Assembly (NCBI RefSeq): GCF_017948595.1
Contig: NZ_JAGFBV010000001.1
Coordinates: 248,001 to 312,000, forward strand
DNA: 64,000 nt
Direction of reading: 5' to 3'
DNA from: Flavobacterium geliluteum
GTDB taxonomy: Bacteria; Bacteroidota; Bacteroidia; Flavobacteriales; Flavobacteriaceae
This document shows, one piece after another, positions 16,828 to 27,169 of the stretch (positions within the stretch are counted from its first letter, which is position 1; each line of letters begins with the position of its first letter). The notes beneath the pieces are model-generated. The model made no database searches. It was given only the letters and a program-made list of their open reading frames with translations, and had not been told where the DNA came from. The translations under genes and the position numbers were made by a program.

Positions 16828-18287
16828 AAATATTAAAAGACATATTATATAAAGTAGCTATCGAATCTGTAACGGGTTCGACGGATATTGCCATTCATAA
16901 AATTGATTTTGATTCGAGAAAAATAGAAGAAAATGATCTTTTCGTGGCCATTCGCGGATCACTTTCTGATGGGCATGATTTTATCGAAAAAGCGATTCAG
17001 TTAGGTGCAACTGCGATTATTTGCGATACTTTGCCGGAAAAATTAGAAAAAGGAATTACCTATATAAAAGTACAAGACACCAATGCTGCATTGGCTTTTA
17101 TGGCAGCTAATTTTTTTGAAAATCCTTCTGAAAAGTTAAAATTGGTAGGGGTAACGGGGACAAACGGAAAGACAACTATTGCGTCATTATTGTTTCAATT
17201 GTTTGAAAACGCTGGTTTTAAAGTTGGTTTGCTGTCCACTGTAAAAATCATGGTCGATAAGATAGAATATAAAGCGACACATACTACGCCGGATTCTATT
17301 ACGATCAATTATTATTTGAATGAAATGGTCAAAGCTGGCGTAACGCATTGTTTTATGGAAGTGAGTTCACACGGGATTCATCAAAAAAGAACAGAAGCGT
17401 TGCATTTTGTTGGCGGAATTTTTACAAATCTATCGCATGACCATTTAGATTACCATCCCACATTTGCAGAATACAGAGATGTAAAAAAATCATTTTTTGA
17501 TTCGTTGCCTAAAACAGCTTTTGCGTTATCGAATAGTGATGATAAAAATGGAGCGGTAATGTTGCAAAATACTGTAGCCAGAAAACGTACGTATGCGCTT
17601 AAAACCTATGCAGATTTTAAAGCCATTATTTTAGAAAGCCAAATGTCTGGTTTGTTATTGAAGGTAAACGAGAACGAAGTTTGGGTAAAACTAATCGGGA
17701 CTTTTAATGCCTACAATGTGTTAGCTATCTACGGAACTGCTATAGAATTAGGAATGGATAGCCTTGAGGCTTTGCGATTGCTATCTGATTTGGAGAGTGT
17801 TTCAGGGCGTTTTCAGTATATAATTTCCGAGAGTAATATTACGGCTATCGTTGATTATGCACATACTCCAGATGCGCTAGAGAATGTTTTGAAAACCATC
17901 GAAGATGTCCGTACCAAAAACGAGCAATTGATAACGGTTGTGGGATGCGGAGGAAACAGAGACAAAACAAAGCGTCCTATAATGTCCAAAATTGCTACAG
18001 ATCTTAGCGATAAAGCGATTTTAACTTCGGATAACCCGAGAAACGAAAATCCAGAAGTCATTTTGGACGAAATGGAAAGAGGAGTAGAACCGCAGAATTA
18101 CAAAAAAATGCTACGAATCACCGATCGAAAACAAGCCATAAAAACAGCTTGCCAATTGGCACAGCCTAACGATATTATTCTGATTGCAGGCAAAGGACAC
18201 GAGACCTATCAGGAAGTAAATGGAGTTCGCCATCATTTTGATGATATGGAAACGGTGAAAGAAATTTTAGAACAATTAGGAAAATAA
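16824..18287 (+). CDS. murE: UDP-MurNAc-L-Ala-D-Glu: meso-diaminopimelate ligase MurE
   Basis: This 487-residue Mur ligase has the ATP-binding motif TGTNGKTT (111-118) and the third-residue selectivity motif DNPR (403-406), which indicates meso-diaminopimelate rather than lysine. It adds the third residue of the stem peptide in the cytoplasm. It starts at GTG within the GTGA overlap with ftsI, so it is translationally coupled. A 102-bp gap with a palindromic element follows before mraY. Confidence 0.95.
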   Translation: MKILKDILYKVAIESVTGSTDIAIHKIDFDSRKIEENDLFVAIRGSLSDGHDFIEKAIQLGATAIICDTLPEKLEKGITYIKVQDTNAALAFMAANFFENPSEKLKLVGVTGTNGKTTIASLLFQLFENAGFKVGLLSTVKIMVDKIEYKATHTTPDSITINYYLNEMVKAGVTHCFMEVSSHGIHQKRTEALHFVGGIFTNLSHDHLDYHPTFAEYRDVKKSFFDSLPKTAFALSNSDDKNGAVMLQNTVARKRTYALKTYADFKAIILESQMSGLLLKVNENEVWVKLIGTFNAYNVLAIYGTAIELGMDSLEALRLLSDLESVSGRFQYIISESNITAIVDYAHTPDALENVLKTIEDVRTKNEQLITVVGCGGNRDKTKRPIMSKIATDLSDKAILTSDNPRNENPEVILDEMERGVEPQNYKKMLRITDRKQAIKTACQLAQPNDIILIAGKGHETYQEVNGVRHHFDDMETVKEILEQLGK

Positions 18288-18291
18288 AAAA

Positions 18292-18375
18292 GTTTAATCG
18301 GTTAATTGATTATTCGTTTAGTCGAATAATTATTAAATCAAAAACTTACGAATAAACAAATTAACGATTAACCAG
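18292..18375. repeat. Palindromic intergenic element between murE and mraY
   Basis: An 8-bp perfect hairpin, ATTATTCG (18309-18316) with CGAATAAT (18323-18330), sits inside a longer imperfect inverted repeat. The left arm contains TTAATCGGTTAATTGATT and the right arm ATTAACGATTAACC. It has no T run and lies inside a co-directional operon, so it is more likely a dispersed repeat or RNA-processing site than a terminator. Confidence 0.5.
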
Positions 18376-18389
18376 ATAAACCAAGATAT

Positions 18390-19619
18390 ATGTTATACTA
18401 TTTATTTGAATATTTAGACAAAACATTAGACGTGCCGGGAACGGGAGTTTTTCAGTACATCACTTTTAGATCGGCGCTGGCATTGATGCTTTCATTGCTT
18501 TTGTCAACGATTTACGGAAAAAGAATTATCAATTTTTTGAGAAGTCAGCAAGTTGGTGAGACTGTCCGTGAGCTTGGTCTTGCAGGTCAAAATGAAAAAG
18601 CAGGAACACCAACAATGGGGGGGCTGATCATCATTTTTGCAACGCTGGTACCTGTTTTGTTATTTGCCCGTTTGCATAATATCTATATCGTATTGCTTAT
18701 TGTTACCACTCTTTGGATGGGAACGATTGGTTTTATTGACGATTATATCAAAATATTCAAAAAAGACAAACAAGGACTTAAAGGAATTTTTAAGGTAATC
18801 GGACAAGTTGGTTTGGGAATAATAGTAGGAACGGTGCTTTATTTTAATCCTGCAGTGACTGTTAGAACCGATACAGGAAGATCAGATATTTATAAAACAA
18901 CCAATACAACGGTGGTTTTGCCTGCTCCTGTAGAAGAAAAATCGACAGCGACGACTATTCCTTTTGTAAAAAACAACGAATTTGATTATGCTGAAATATT
19001 GGCTTTTACAGGTGAAGGATACGAAAAATGGGCTTGGCTAATTTTTATTCCGGTAGTAATTTTTATCATAACAGCGGTTTCAAATGGAGCTAATTTAACA
19101 GACGGTATAGATGGTCTCGCCGCAGGAACATCTGCAATATCGGTCCTCGCACTCGGGATTTTCACCTTCGTTTCGGGAAATATTATTTTTTCTAATTATC
19201 TGAATATAATGTATATCCCCAATTCTGGAGAAATGACGGTTTTTATATCTGCTTTTGTTGGTGCGCTAATCGGATTTCTGTGGTACAATTCGTTTCCGGC
19301 ATCAGTTTTTATGGGAGATACAGGAAGTTTAACTATTGGAGGAATTATTGCAGTTTTGGCAATTGCAGTTCGAAAAGAAATATTAATTGTTCTCTTTGGA
19401 GGAATCTTTTTGGCAGAAAGCGCTTCTGTAATTCTACAGGTGGCTTACTTTAAATACACCAAAAAACGTTTTGGAGAGGGCAGAAGAATTTTCTTGATGT
19501 CGCCTCTACATCACCATTATCAGAAGAAAGGATACCATGAAAGTAAAATCGTGACCCGTTTTTGGATTGTTGCTATCATGTTGGCCATATTATCAATTGT
19601 GACCTTAAAACTACGATAG
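18390..19619 (+). CDS. mraY: Phospho-MurNAc-pentapeptide transferase MraY
   Basis: This 409-residue multi-pass membrane enzyme makes lipid I from UDP-MurNAc-pentapeptide and undecaprenyl phosphate. Signature segments are [10 protein letters not shown] (71-80), FIDDY (115-119), [12 protein letters not shown] near 237 and FMGDTGS. Compared with E. coli MraY (360 residues) there is an extra segment of about 55 residues at 155-212, hydrophilic and Thr/Lys-rich, between membrane helices. Such an insertion is common in this phylum as far as I recall. The stop directly abuts the murD start. Confidence 0.95.
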   Translation: MLYYLFEYLDKTLDVPGTGVFQYITFRSALALMLSLLLSTIYGKRIINFLRSQQVGETVRELGLAGQNEKAGTPTMGGLIIIFATLVPVLLFARLHNIYIVLLIVTTLWMGTIGFIDDYIKIFKKDKQGLKGIFKVIGQVGLGIIVGTVLYFNPAVTVRTDTGRSDIYKTTNTTVVLPAPVEEKSTATTIPFVKNNEFDYAEILAFTGEGYEKWAWLIFIPVVIFIITAVSNGANLTDGIDGLAAGTSAISVLALGIFTFVSGNIIFSNYLNIMYIPNSGEMTVFISAFVGALIGFLWYNSFPASVFMGDTGSLTIGGIIAVLAIAVRKEILIVLFGGIFLAESASVILQVAYFKYTKKRFGEGRRIFLMSPLHHHYQKKGYHESKIVTRFWIVAIMLAILSIVTLKLR

Positions 19620-20951
19620 ATGAGGCTAGTCATTTTAGGAGGAGGAGAAAGCGGTGTAGGTACTGCTATTCTGGGAAAGAAAAAAGGATACGATGTTTTT
19701 GTATCGGATTTTGGAAAGATAAAAGAAAGTTATAAAGAAGTTCTTATTATTAATGGAATTGACTGGGAGGAAGAAAAACATACCGAAGACCTGATTTTGA
19801 ATGCCGATGTTGTCATGAAAAGTCCGGGGATCCCAGAGAAATCTCCCATAGTAAAAAAGCTTATTGCCGCTGGAATAAAAGTGATTTCGGAAATCGAATT
19901 TGCAAAACCTTTTACCAAAGCTTTAACAATAGGAATAACGGGTAGTAACGGTAAAACCACCACCACAATGCTTACCCATCATCTGTTAAAATCCGCTGGG
20001 CTAAATGTAGCGCTGGGAGGAAACATCGGAAAAAGTTTTGCATGGCAAGTGGCCGAAGACAAATACGATGTATATGTGCTCGAGTTAAGCAGTTTCCAGC
20101 TGGACGGAATCATAGATTACAGACCAGATATTGCTGTCATCATCAATATTAGTCCGGATCATTTAGACCGATACGAATATAAATTTGAAAATTACATCAA
20201 TTCTAAATTTAGAATAACGATGAATCAGACGGAGAGCGATTACCTTATTTATGATGCAGATGATGAGGCAATCGCAGGATGGTTACAGAGTAACAAAACA
20301 AAAGCAAAATTAATCCCTTTTTCATTGTCTAAAGAATTCAATGAAGGGGCTTCTATAAAAGACAATAAAATGGAAATAAAGATTAACCAAGAAGAGTTTA
20401 CAATGGAAACAGAATACATTGCGTTAGAAGGAAAACATAATATGAAAAACGCAATGGCAGCAAGCTCTGTAGCAAAATTGATGCAAATTAGAAAGGCAAC
20501 AATTCGCGAAAGTTTATCTAATTTTCAAGGTGTTGAACACCGTCTAGAAAAAGTACTGAAAATTCAGAATGTACAGTATATTAATGATTCAAAAGCAACG
20601 AATGTAAACGCTGCTTTCTTTGCTTTAGATAGTATGAATGTGCCAACGGTCTGGATTGTAGGTGGTGTTGATAAAGGAAATGATTACAACGAATTGATGT
20701 CATTGGTTCGCGAAAAAGTAAAGGCAATTATTTGCCTTGGTGTAGACAATCACAAAATTATAAGTGCTTTTGGTGATGTTGTAGATATAATGGTTGAAGT
20801 CAATAATATGAAAGATGCTGTAAAAACAGCCCAACGCTTAACCGAAAAAGGAGATGCGGTTTTATTATCACCAGCTTGCGCAAGTTTCGACTTATTCGAA
20901 AATTACGAAGACAGAGGAAAGCAGTTTAAACAAGCGGTGCAAAATTTATAA
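19620..20951 (+). CDS. murD: UDP-MurNAc-L-alanine: D-glutamate ligase MurD
   Basis: This 443-residue Mur ligase starts immediately after the mraY stop. It has an N-terminal Rossmann motif LGGGESGVGTAILG and the ATP-binding GSNGKTTTT (108-116). The middle domain has NISPDHLDRY and the C-terminal domain has GVEHRLE and NDSKATN. It adds D-glutamate to UDP-MurNAc-L-Ala. A 76-bp palindromic gap separates it from ftsW. Confidence 0.95.
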   Translation: MRLVILGGGESGVGTAILGKKKGYDVFVSDFGKIKESYKEVLIINGIDWEEEKHTEDLILNADVVMKSPGIPEKSPIVKKLIAAGIKVISEIEFAKPFTKALTIGITGSNGKTTTTMLTHHLLKSAGLNVALGGNIGKSFAWQVAEDKYDVYVLELSSFQLDGIIDYRPDIAVIINISPDHLDRYEYKFENYINSKFRITMNQTESDYLIYDADDEAIAGWLQSNKTKAKLIPFSLSKEFNEGASIKDNKMEIKINQEEFTMETEYIALEGKHNMKNAMAASSVAKLMQIRKATIRESLSNFQGVEHRLEKVLKIQNVQYINDSKATNVNAAFFALDSMNVPTVWIVGGVDKGNDYNELMSLVREKVKAIICLGVDNHKIISAFGDVVDIMVEVNNMKDAVKTAQRLTEKGDAVLLSPACASFDLFENYEDRGKQFKQAVQNL

Positions 20952-20955
20952 AAAA

Positions 20956-21004
20956 AAGTTTCAAGTTTTAAGTTTCAGGTTAGACGAACTTGAAACCTGA
21001 AACT
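20956..21004. repeat. Palindromic intergenic element between murD and ftsW
   Basis: AGTTTCAGGT (20971-20980) pairs with ACCTGAAACT (20995-21004). A second arm, AGTTTCAAGTT, upstream can pair alternatively with AACTTGAAAC (20987-20996), so two mutually exclusive stems are possible. There is no T run after it and ftsW continues in the same direction. Confidence 0.5.
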
Positions 21005-21027
21005 AAAGAAACGTGAAACAGAAAAAT

Positions 21028-22329
21028 ATGAAACAACTCGTAAACAAATTAAAAGGAGATAGGGTAATATGGTCATTCGTGGCTTTATTGGCGTTGTTTT
21101 CGTTTATGCCTGTTTTTAGTGCGAGTAGTAATTTGGCCTACATAGGTCACGGTACAGGAAATACACTAGGTTATTTGGTCAAACATTTGGCACATATTTG
21201 TATTGGTTTCATGATCATTTATTGGGTGCATAAAGTACCGTACCATTATTTTAGGGCGATTTCAAAAATTGCATTGCCTATCGTTTGGATACTATTGCTT
21301 TATACATTACTAAAAGGAACTGTAATTGCAGGCGCTAATGCGAGTCGTTGGATTCAGGTGCCGTTTATCGGAATCACTTTTCAGACTTCTACAATGGCGG
21401 CTATTGTGCTGTTTATATTTGTGGCTCGTTATTTGTCTAAAACAAAAGAAGAAAATGAGCCCTTCCAGGCTTCCCTAATTCAGTTGTGGGTACCGGTTTT
21501 TATCACATTAGCACTTATTTTACCCGCTAACTTTTCGACAACAGCGTTGATTTTTTCAATGGTAATTATGCTAACATTTATTGGTAAATATCCTTTAAAA
21601 TATATTAGTTTCATTATTGGTTCAGGTGTTGTTATGCTGGTTTTCTTTTTGCTTATCGCGAAAGCATTTCCCGAATCACGTTTTTTTAGCAGGGTAGGAA
21701 CCTGGGGAAGCCGTATAGAAAATTTTACGACAGACAAACCAGACGAAGATGATTATCAAATAGAAAAAGCAAAAATTGCTATTGCATCAGGAAGATTTGG
21801 AGGCTTAGGACCAGGTAAAAGTGTTCAGAAGAACTTTTTGCCACAATCCTCTTCCGATTTTATTTACGCCATTATTGTAGAAGAATACGGTCTTGTTGGC
21901 GGAGTTTCGATCTTGCTTTTGTATTTATTGCTTTTGTTTCGATTTGTAATTGCCTCGCACAAAGCTAATACATTATTCGGAAAATTAGTCGTCGTCGGCC
22001 TCGGGTTTCCGATGATATTTCAGGCGATGATTAATATGGCAGTAGCGGTAGAATTATTGCCTGTAACAGGACAAACGCTTCCGCTGATAAGTAGTGGTGG
22101 TAGTTCTATTTGGATGACCTGTTTTTCACTCGGAATTATCATTAGCGTGACTAAAAAAGACGAGGAAATTGTCGAAGAGCAGATAGAAAAGGAAAAACGC
22201 AAAGAAGCACTTCAACGATTAATTGACAGGGAATTAAGCGAAGAAGATTTACCAAGCGATCAGGAAGAAGAAATGTATTCTATTGAAGATAATTCGAAAA
22301 ATCCGATGAACGCAGTTTTAAATAAATAA
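21028..22329 (+). CDS. ftsW: Septal peptidoglycan glycosyltransferase FtsW (SEDS family)
   Basis: This protein of about 433 residues has roughly ten membrane helices. SEDS signatures are visible, including GANASRWIQVPFIGITFQ, DFIYAIIVEEYG and GQTLPLISSGGSS. It polymerises glycan strands from lipid II at the septum with FtsI. An in-frame GTG at 21013 would add MKQKN; I prefer the ATG at 21028 (MKQLVNKLKGDRVIWSF). The C-terminal 60 residues are a charged cytoplasmic tail rich in Glu. Confidence 0.93.
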   Translation: MKQLVNKLKGDRVIWSFVALLALFSFMPVFSASSNLAYIGHGTGNTLGYLVKHLAHICIGFMIIYWVHKVPYHYFRAISKIALPIVWILLLYTLLKGTVIAGANASRWIQVPFIGITFQTSTMAAIVLFIFVARYLSKTKEENEPFQASLIQLWVPVFITLALILPANFSTTALIFSMVIMLTFIGKYPLKYISFIIGSGVVMLVFFLLIAKAFPESRFFSRVGTWGSRIENFTTDKPDEDDYQIEKAKIAIASGRFGGLGPGKSVQKNFLPQSSSDFIYAIIVEEYGLVGGVSILLLYLLLLFRFVIASHKANTLFGKLVVVGLGFPMIFQAMINMAVAVELLPVTGQTLPLISSGGSSIWMTCFSLGIIISVTKKDEEIVEEQIEKEKRKEALQRLIDRELSEEDLPSDQEEEMYSIEDNSKNPMNAVLNK

Positions 22330-22367
22330 AAAAAGATAGTTTTTAAAGCGTTATAATTTTAAAAAAT

Positions 22368-23453
22368 ATGACTAAGTATAAATTCATATTAAGTGGTGGT
22401 GGAACAGGAGGGCATATTTATCCTGCGATTGCTATTGCAAACGAATTAAAACTACAATTTCCGGATGCAGAGTTTCTTTTTGTGGGTGCCCAAAATAAAA
22501 TGGAGATGCAAAAAGTACCGCAGGCGGGATACGAAATAAAAGGTCTTTGGATTGCTGGTTTACAGAGAAAATTAACCCTGCAAAATTTGATGTTTCCGTT
22601 AAAATTGGCAACAAGTTTGCTGGAGTCAAGACGTATTATCAAACAATTTAAGCCTAATGTAGTGATAGGCACAGGTGGTTTTGCCAGTGGTCCATTATTG
22701 CAGGCAGCAGGAGGAGCAGGAATCCCGACAGTTATTCAGGAACAGAACTCGTTTCCTGGGATAACCAATAAATTATTGAGCAGAAGAGCCAATAAAATCT
22801 GTGTTGCTTACGAGAATTTAGAGCGCTTTTTTCCAAAAGAAAAAATGGTTTTAACGGGTAATCCGGTTCGTCAGGATTTAATAGATATTGACAGTAAAAC
22901 AGATGAAGCAATTGCTTTTTATGGCTTAGATCCAAATAAAAAAACACTTTTGGTTTTAGGCGGAAGTTTGGGGGCTAGAAGGCTAAACCAATTAATCGAA
23001 AAGGAATTGCCTACTTTACTTTCTCTGGATGTTCAAATTATCTGGCAATGTGGGAAATTATATTTTGAAGAGTATAAAAAACACAGTCAGCAAAACGTAA
23101 GAGTCGTTGATTTTATTGAAAGAATGGATTTTGTCTACGCTGCAGCGGATGTGATCATTTCGCGCGCCGGAGCCTCATCGGTTTCAGAATTATGTATTGT
23201 AGGGAAGCCTGTTATTTTTATTCCATCACCGAATGTTGCAGAAGATCATCAAACAAAAAATGCTCAGGCAATTGTAGATGAAAAAGGAGCTATTTTATTG
23301 AAAGAATCAGAATTAGAAAGCCAATTTAGTATTGTTTTTGAAGCCCTGTTGAAAGATGACGGCAAACAAAAACAGTTGGGTGCCAATATAAAAAAGTTGG
23401 CCAAGCCAAATGCTACCAAAGATATTGTAGCGCAGATTATTAATTTGTTATAA
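22368..23453 (+). CDS. murG: UDP-GlcNAc: lipid I N-acetylglucosaminyltransferase MurG
   Basis: This 361-residue GT28-family enzyme has the donor/acceptor motif [11 protein letters not shown] (10-20), then [11 protein letters not shown] and [11 protein letters not shown]. The C-terminal domain has [13 protein letters not shown] and [13 protein letters not shown]. It converts lipid I to lipid II on the inner leaflet. It follows ftsW after 38 bp. Confidence 0.95.
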   Translation: MTKYKFILSGGGTGGHIYPAIAIANELKLQFPDAEFLFVGAQNKMEMQKVPQAGYEIKGLWIAGLQRKLTLQNLMFPLKLATSLLESRRIIKQFKPNVVIGTGGFASGPLLQAAGGAGIPTVIQEQNSFPGITNKLLSRRANKICVAYENLERFFPKEKMVLTGNPVRQDLIDIDSKTDEAIAFYGLDPNKKTLLVLGGSLGARRLNQLIEKELPTLLSLDVQIIWQCGKLYFEEYKKHSQQNVRVVDFIERMDFVYAAADVIISRAGASSVSELCIVGKPVIFIPSPNVAEDHQTKNAQAIVDEKGAILLKESELESQFSIVFEALLKDDGKQKQLGANIKKLAKPNATKDIVAQIINLL

Positions 23454-23606
23454 TGTAAGTTTTAATCGAAATTATAAAACGGCATCAAAAAACAGAAGCT
23501 TATTTTAGGGCTTCTTGAACGTAGAAACAAGTAAAAAGACAAAGGGCTAACAGTTAGTTTTTTATAAAATAAAAACGAAAGTTAGACGCTTATAAATAAA
23601 AATAAA

Positions 23607-24956
23607 ATGAATTTAAATCAGATACATAACGTTTATTTTATTGGTATCGGAGGCATCGGAATGAGTGCACTGGCCCGCTATTTTAAAAACATAGGGAAAC
23701 AGGTTTCTGGTTATGATAAAACGCCTTCAATGCTTACAAATGAGCTGATTGAAAGCGGTATTAACATTCATTTTGAAGATAATATTAATTTAATTCCAAG
23801 TGATTATTTCGTAGAGAATACATTGGTGATTATTACGCCTGCGGTTCCAATATCGCATTCAGAATGGAACTATTTTCTGGAAAGAGAATATCAGGTCAAA
23901 AAAAGAGCTGAGGTTTTAGGCATTATTACAAAAGATACGTTTTGTTTTGCAGTTGCAGGTACGCACGGAAAGACCACTACTTCAAGTATTTTAGGGCATA
24001 TTTTATTTGAAAGTGGCGCTGATGTTACCGCTTTTGTGGGCGGAATTGTAGAGAATTATAATTCGAATTTAATTGGAAGCGGAAAAACCGTTACGGTTGT
24101 TGAGGCAGATGAATTTGATCGTTCTTTTTTGCATTTGCATCCTAATATTGCGTGTATCACTTCTATGGATGCCGATCATTTGGATATTTACGGAACAAGT
24201 GAAGCTATCGAAGAATCGTTCGTAGAATTTGCTTCGAAAGTAGCGGACAAAAATAATCTTTTTATAACCAAAGAATTACCCTTAGAAGGCATTCAGTGTG
24301 CTATAAATGAAGAAGCGGTTTACAAAGCTTTTAATGTTCGTATAGAAAACGCCAGTTATGTTTTTGATGTGCAAACGCCGTCAGAAATTATCAAAGATTT
24401 GCATTTTGGTTTGCCTGGAAAACACAATTTAATGAATGGGCTAATGGCTATTGCGATGGCCAAAACGTTTGGCACCCCGACCGAATCCATTGCAAGAGCT
24501 ATTGCTTCATTCAGAGGAATCAGAAGACGTTTTTCGTATCAGATTAAGACCGAAAAATTAGTTTATATTGATGATTATGCACATCATCCAACAGAAATAA
24601 AAGCAGTGCATCAGGCGGTTAGAGAATTATATCCTGATCAAAAAGTTTTAGCTGTTTTTCAGCCACATTTATTTAGCAGAACAAAAGATTTTATAGATGG
24701 TTTTGCCGAAAGTCTGTCTGCTTTTGATGAAGTACTTTTGATGGATATTTATCCCGCACGCGAATTACCAATGGAAGGTGTGACATCGGAATGGTTGTTG
24801 GGGAAAATGACAAATTCGAACAAAAAAATCGTTGCAAAAGAAGATTTATTAGCGTCCATCAAAGCTAGCGATGTGCCAATAATTGTTACGATAGGAGCTG
24901 GTGATATTGGAGAAATGGTTCCGTCAATCAAAAAAATGTTAAATGAAACTATTTAA
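23607..24956 (+). CDS. murC: UDP-N-acetylmuramate: L-alanine ligase MurC
   Basis: This 449-residue Mur ligase has the N-terminal nucleotide site FIGIGGIGMSALA (11-23), the ATP motif GTHGKTTTSS and the conserved DDYAHHPTEI in the C-terminal domain. It adds L-Ala to UDP-MurNAc. The 153-bp gap before it contains a small stem (AGAAGC with GCTTCT, about 23498-23517) but no clear promoter. Its end overlaps ftsQ by 14 nt. Confidence 0.95.
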   Translation: MNLNQIHNVYFIGIGGIGMSALARYFKNIGKQVSGYDKTPSMLTNELIESGINIHFEDNINLIPSDYFVENTLVIITPAVPISHSEWNYFLEREYQVKKRAEVLGIITKDTFCFAVAGTHGKTTTSSILGHILFESGADVTAFVGGIVENYNSNLIGSGKTVTVVEADEFDRSFLHLHPNIACITSMDADHLDIYGTSEAIEESFVEFASKVADKNNLFITKELPLEGIQCAINEEAVYKAFNVRIENASYVFDVQTPSEIIKDLHFGLPGKHNLMNGLMAIAMAKTFGTPTESIARAIASFRGIRRRFSYQIKTEKLVYIDDYAHHPTEIKAVHQAVRELYPDQKVLAVFQPHLFSRTKDFIDGFAESLSAFDEVLLMDIYPARELPMEGVTSEWLLGKMTNSNKKIVAKEDLLASIKASDVPIIVTIGAGDIGEMVPSIKKMLNETI

Positions 24957-25665
24957 TTGGACAAACATTCGATTACTGCTCATTTTTGGGCTTGTACTTT
25001 TTTTGTATTCGTTTGCTCAACATCGAAACGGAGATCGGAAACTGAAAAAATCTACGGTAGTTTTTGTAGGAGAAAATACAATTTTTGTCACTCCCGAAAC
25101 GGTTAATAAATTGTTGATAGAAAATAAAAGAGATGCTTCAAGTATTAGAAAAGATGAAGTAGATTTGAATAAAATAGAGAAAACCCTTGATACGCAAGAG
25201 ATGATTGAAAAGTCAGATGTATTTGTAAGTATCGATGGGGTTCTTAAAGCGGTGGTAAAACAGAAGACTCCTGTAGCTCGTTTTTTTGACGGGCAAAGGT
25301 CGTTTTATATTGATTATAAGGGTGGTAGAATGCCGCTTTCTGATAATTTTACAGCCAGAGTTCCTCTTGTTTCGGGAACCATAAATGAAAAAAATAACGA
25401 AGATTTAGCTACTTTATTTCGCTTAATTTATGACGATGTGTTTTTGAAGAAAAACATCATTGCAATACAAATTATGCCTAATGGTAGCTTAAAAATGTTT
25501 AACAGAAATTATAATTACTTCATTGATTTTGGAAGAACGATAAATGTTGAACGAAAATTTGAAAATTATAAAGCCTTTTTTCAAAAAGCTGTTTTAGATA
25601 GCTCGCTTTATAAATATAAAAAGATTGATTTAAGGTTTACGGAACAAGTAGTTTGCACAAAATAA
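24943..25665 (+). CDS. ftsQ: Cell division protein FtsQ
   Basis: This 240-residue bitopic protein has one N-terminal membrane helix (about 8-26) and a periplasmic domain, and lies between murC and ftsA as expected. FtsQ links early and late divisome proteins. The sequence is divergent, as usual for FtsQ in this phylum, so position and topology carry the assignment. It overlaps murC by 14 nt and is 6 bp from ftsA. Confidence 0.85.
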   Translation: MKLFNWTNIRLLLIFGLVLFLYSFAQHRNGDRKLKKSTVVFVGENTIFVTPETVNKLLIENKRDASSIRKDEVDLNKIEKTLDTQEMIEKSDVFVSIDGVLKAVVKQKTPVARFFDGQRSFYIDYKGGRMPLSDNFTARVPLVSGTINEKNNEDLATLFRLIYDDVFLKKNIIAIQIMPNGSLKMFNRNYNYFIDFGRTINVERKFENYKAFFQKAVLDSSLYKYKKIDLRFTEQVVCTK

Positions 25666-25671
25666 TAGAAA

Positions 25672-27084
25672 ATGGGAAAAGATAACATTGCAGTAGGTCT
25701 AGATATTGGAACAACCAAAATAGTTGCCATGATAGGCAAGAAGAATGAGTATGGTAAGTTGGAAATTTTAGGAATTGGAAAATCCAAAAGTTTGGGTGTT
25801 GCCAGAGGAGTTGTAAACAACATTACGCAAACTATTCAGTCAATTCAACAAGCGATACTTGAAGCAGAAAATAATTCAGGTTACAAAATAAAAGATGTCG
25901 TTGTGGGTATTGCCGGACAGCACATCAGAAGTATTCAGCATACAGATTACATCAGCAGGAGCAATCCTGAAGAGGTAATTGGCGAAAATGATATTCAACT
26001 TTTGATTGATCAGGTAAACAAATTAGCCATGTTACCGGGAGAAGAAATTATTCATGTTTTGCCACAAGAATTTAAAATTGATGGTCAATCTGAAATAAAA
26101 GAGCCAATTGGTATGTATGGCGGAAGATTGGAATCTAGTTTTCATGTCGTAGTAGGTCAGGCTTCTTCTATCAGAAATGTCGGAAGATGTATTCAGAGCT
26201 CAGGAATCGAATTGTCGGGTTTAACATTAGAACCTTTAGCTTCGGCTGATGCAGTTTTAAGTCAGGAAGAAAAAGAAGCAGGTGTAGCGCTAATTGATAT
26301 CGGTGGAGGAACAACAGATTTAGCCATTTTTAAGGACGGAATTATTCGTCATACCGCTGTAATTCCTTTCGGAGGAAATGTTATTACAGAGGATATTAAA
26401 GAGGGTTGTTCTATTATCGAAAAACAAGCAGAGCTTTTAAAAATAAAATTCGGATCTGCATGGCCGGGAGAAAATAAAGATAATGAGATCGTTTCTATTC
26501 CGGGTCTAAGAGGCAGAGAACCTAAGGAAATTTCGCTTAAAAACTTATCTAAAATCATTCACGCTCGTGTGGTTGAAATTATAGAACAGGTTTTTGCAGA
26601 AATAAAAGCATACGGACATGAAGATCCGCGCAAAAAATTGATTGCTGGAATTGTACTTACAGGTGGCGGCGCTCAACTAAAGCATATTAAGCAATTGGTA
26701 GAGTACATTACGGGGATGGACACTAGAATTGGATATCCAAACGAGCATCTGGCGGGTAATTCTAGTGAAGAAATCTCAAGTCCTTTGTTTGCAACTGCAG
26801 TTGGTCTAGTAATGAATAGTATCGAAAATAGTACACAAAGTGCTGTGCAAATGCAAGTTGTAAATGAGCAGACAAAAGTGGTGTACAGAAATGCGCCACC
26901 CGTGCAGCAACAACGATACGAAGTAGAAGAAAATTACGTTGAAAGAGTAGAAATTATCGAAGAAACGCCACGAGAAATTAGAAATAATGTGGTTAAAGAA
27001 GAATCTACGGAGACCAAAATAAGAAGATCATTTTTTGATCGATATGTCGATAAAATCAAAGATTTTTTAGACAACGCAGAATAA
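25672..27084 (+). CDS. ftsA: Cell division protein FtsA
   Basis: This 470-residue actin-like ATPase tethers FtsZ to the membrane. The phosphate-1 motif is GLDIGTTKIVAMIG at the N-terminus, the phosphate-2 region is ALIDIGGGTTDLAIF, and the adenosine motif is IVLTGGGAQLKHI. After about residue 395 there is a Glu/Val-rich linker and a positively charged C-terminal end (KIRRSFFDRYVDKIKDFLDN) that would be the amphipathic membrane-targeting helix. Confidence 0.95.
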   Translation: MGKDNIAVGLDIGTTKIVAMIGKKNEYGKLEILGIGKSKSLGVARGVVNNITQTIQSIQQAILEAENNSGYKIKDVVVGIAGQHIRSIQHTDYISRSNPEEVIGENDIQLLIDQVNKLAMLPGEEIIHVLPQEFKIDGQSEIKEPIGMYGGRLESSFHVVVGQASSIRNVGRCIQSSGIELSGLTLEPLASADAVLSQEEKEAGVALIDIGGGTTDLAIFKDGIIRHTAVIPFGGNVITEDIKEGCSIIEKQAELLKIKFGSAWPGENKDNEIVSIPGLRGREPKEISLKNLSKIIHARVVEIIEQVFAEIKAYGHEDPRKKLIAGIVLTGGGAQLKHIKQLVEYITGMDTRIGYPNEHLAGNSSEEISSPLFATAVGLVMNSIENSTQSAVQMQVVNEQTKVVYRNAPPVQQQRYEVEENYVERVEIIEETPREIRNNVVKEESTETKIRRSFFDRYVDKIKDFLDNAE

Positions 27085-27169
27085 ATTAGAATAAAAAAAG
27101 AAAAGGATTACTTTTTGCCCCAAGTCAAGAAGTAAAAAATGTATTAAATAAGAATTTCAAAACCAAAAC

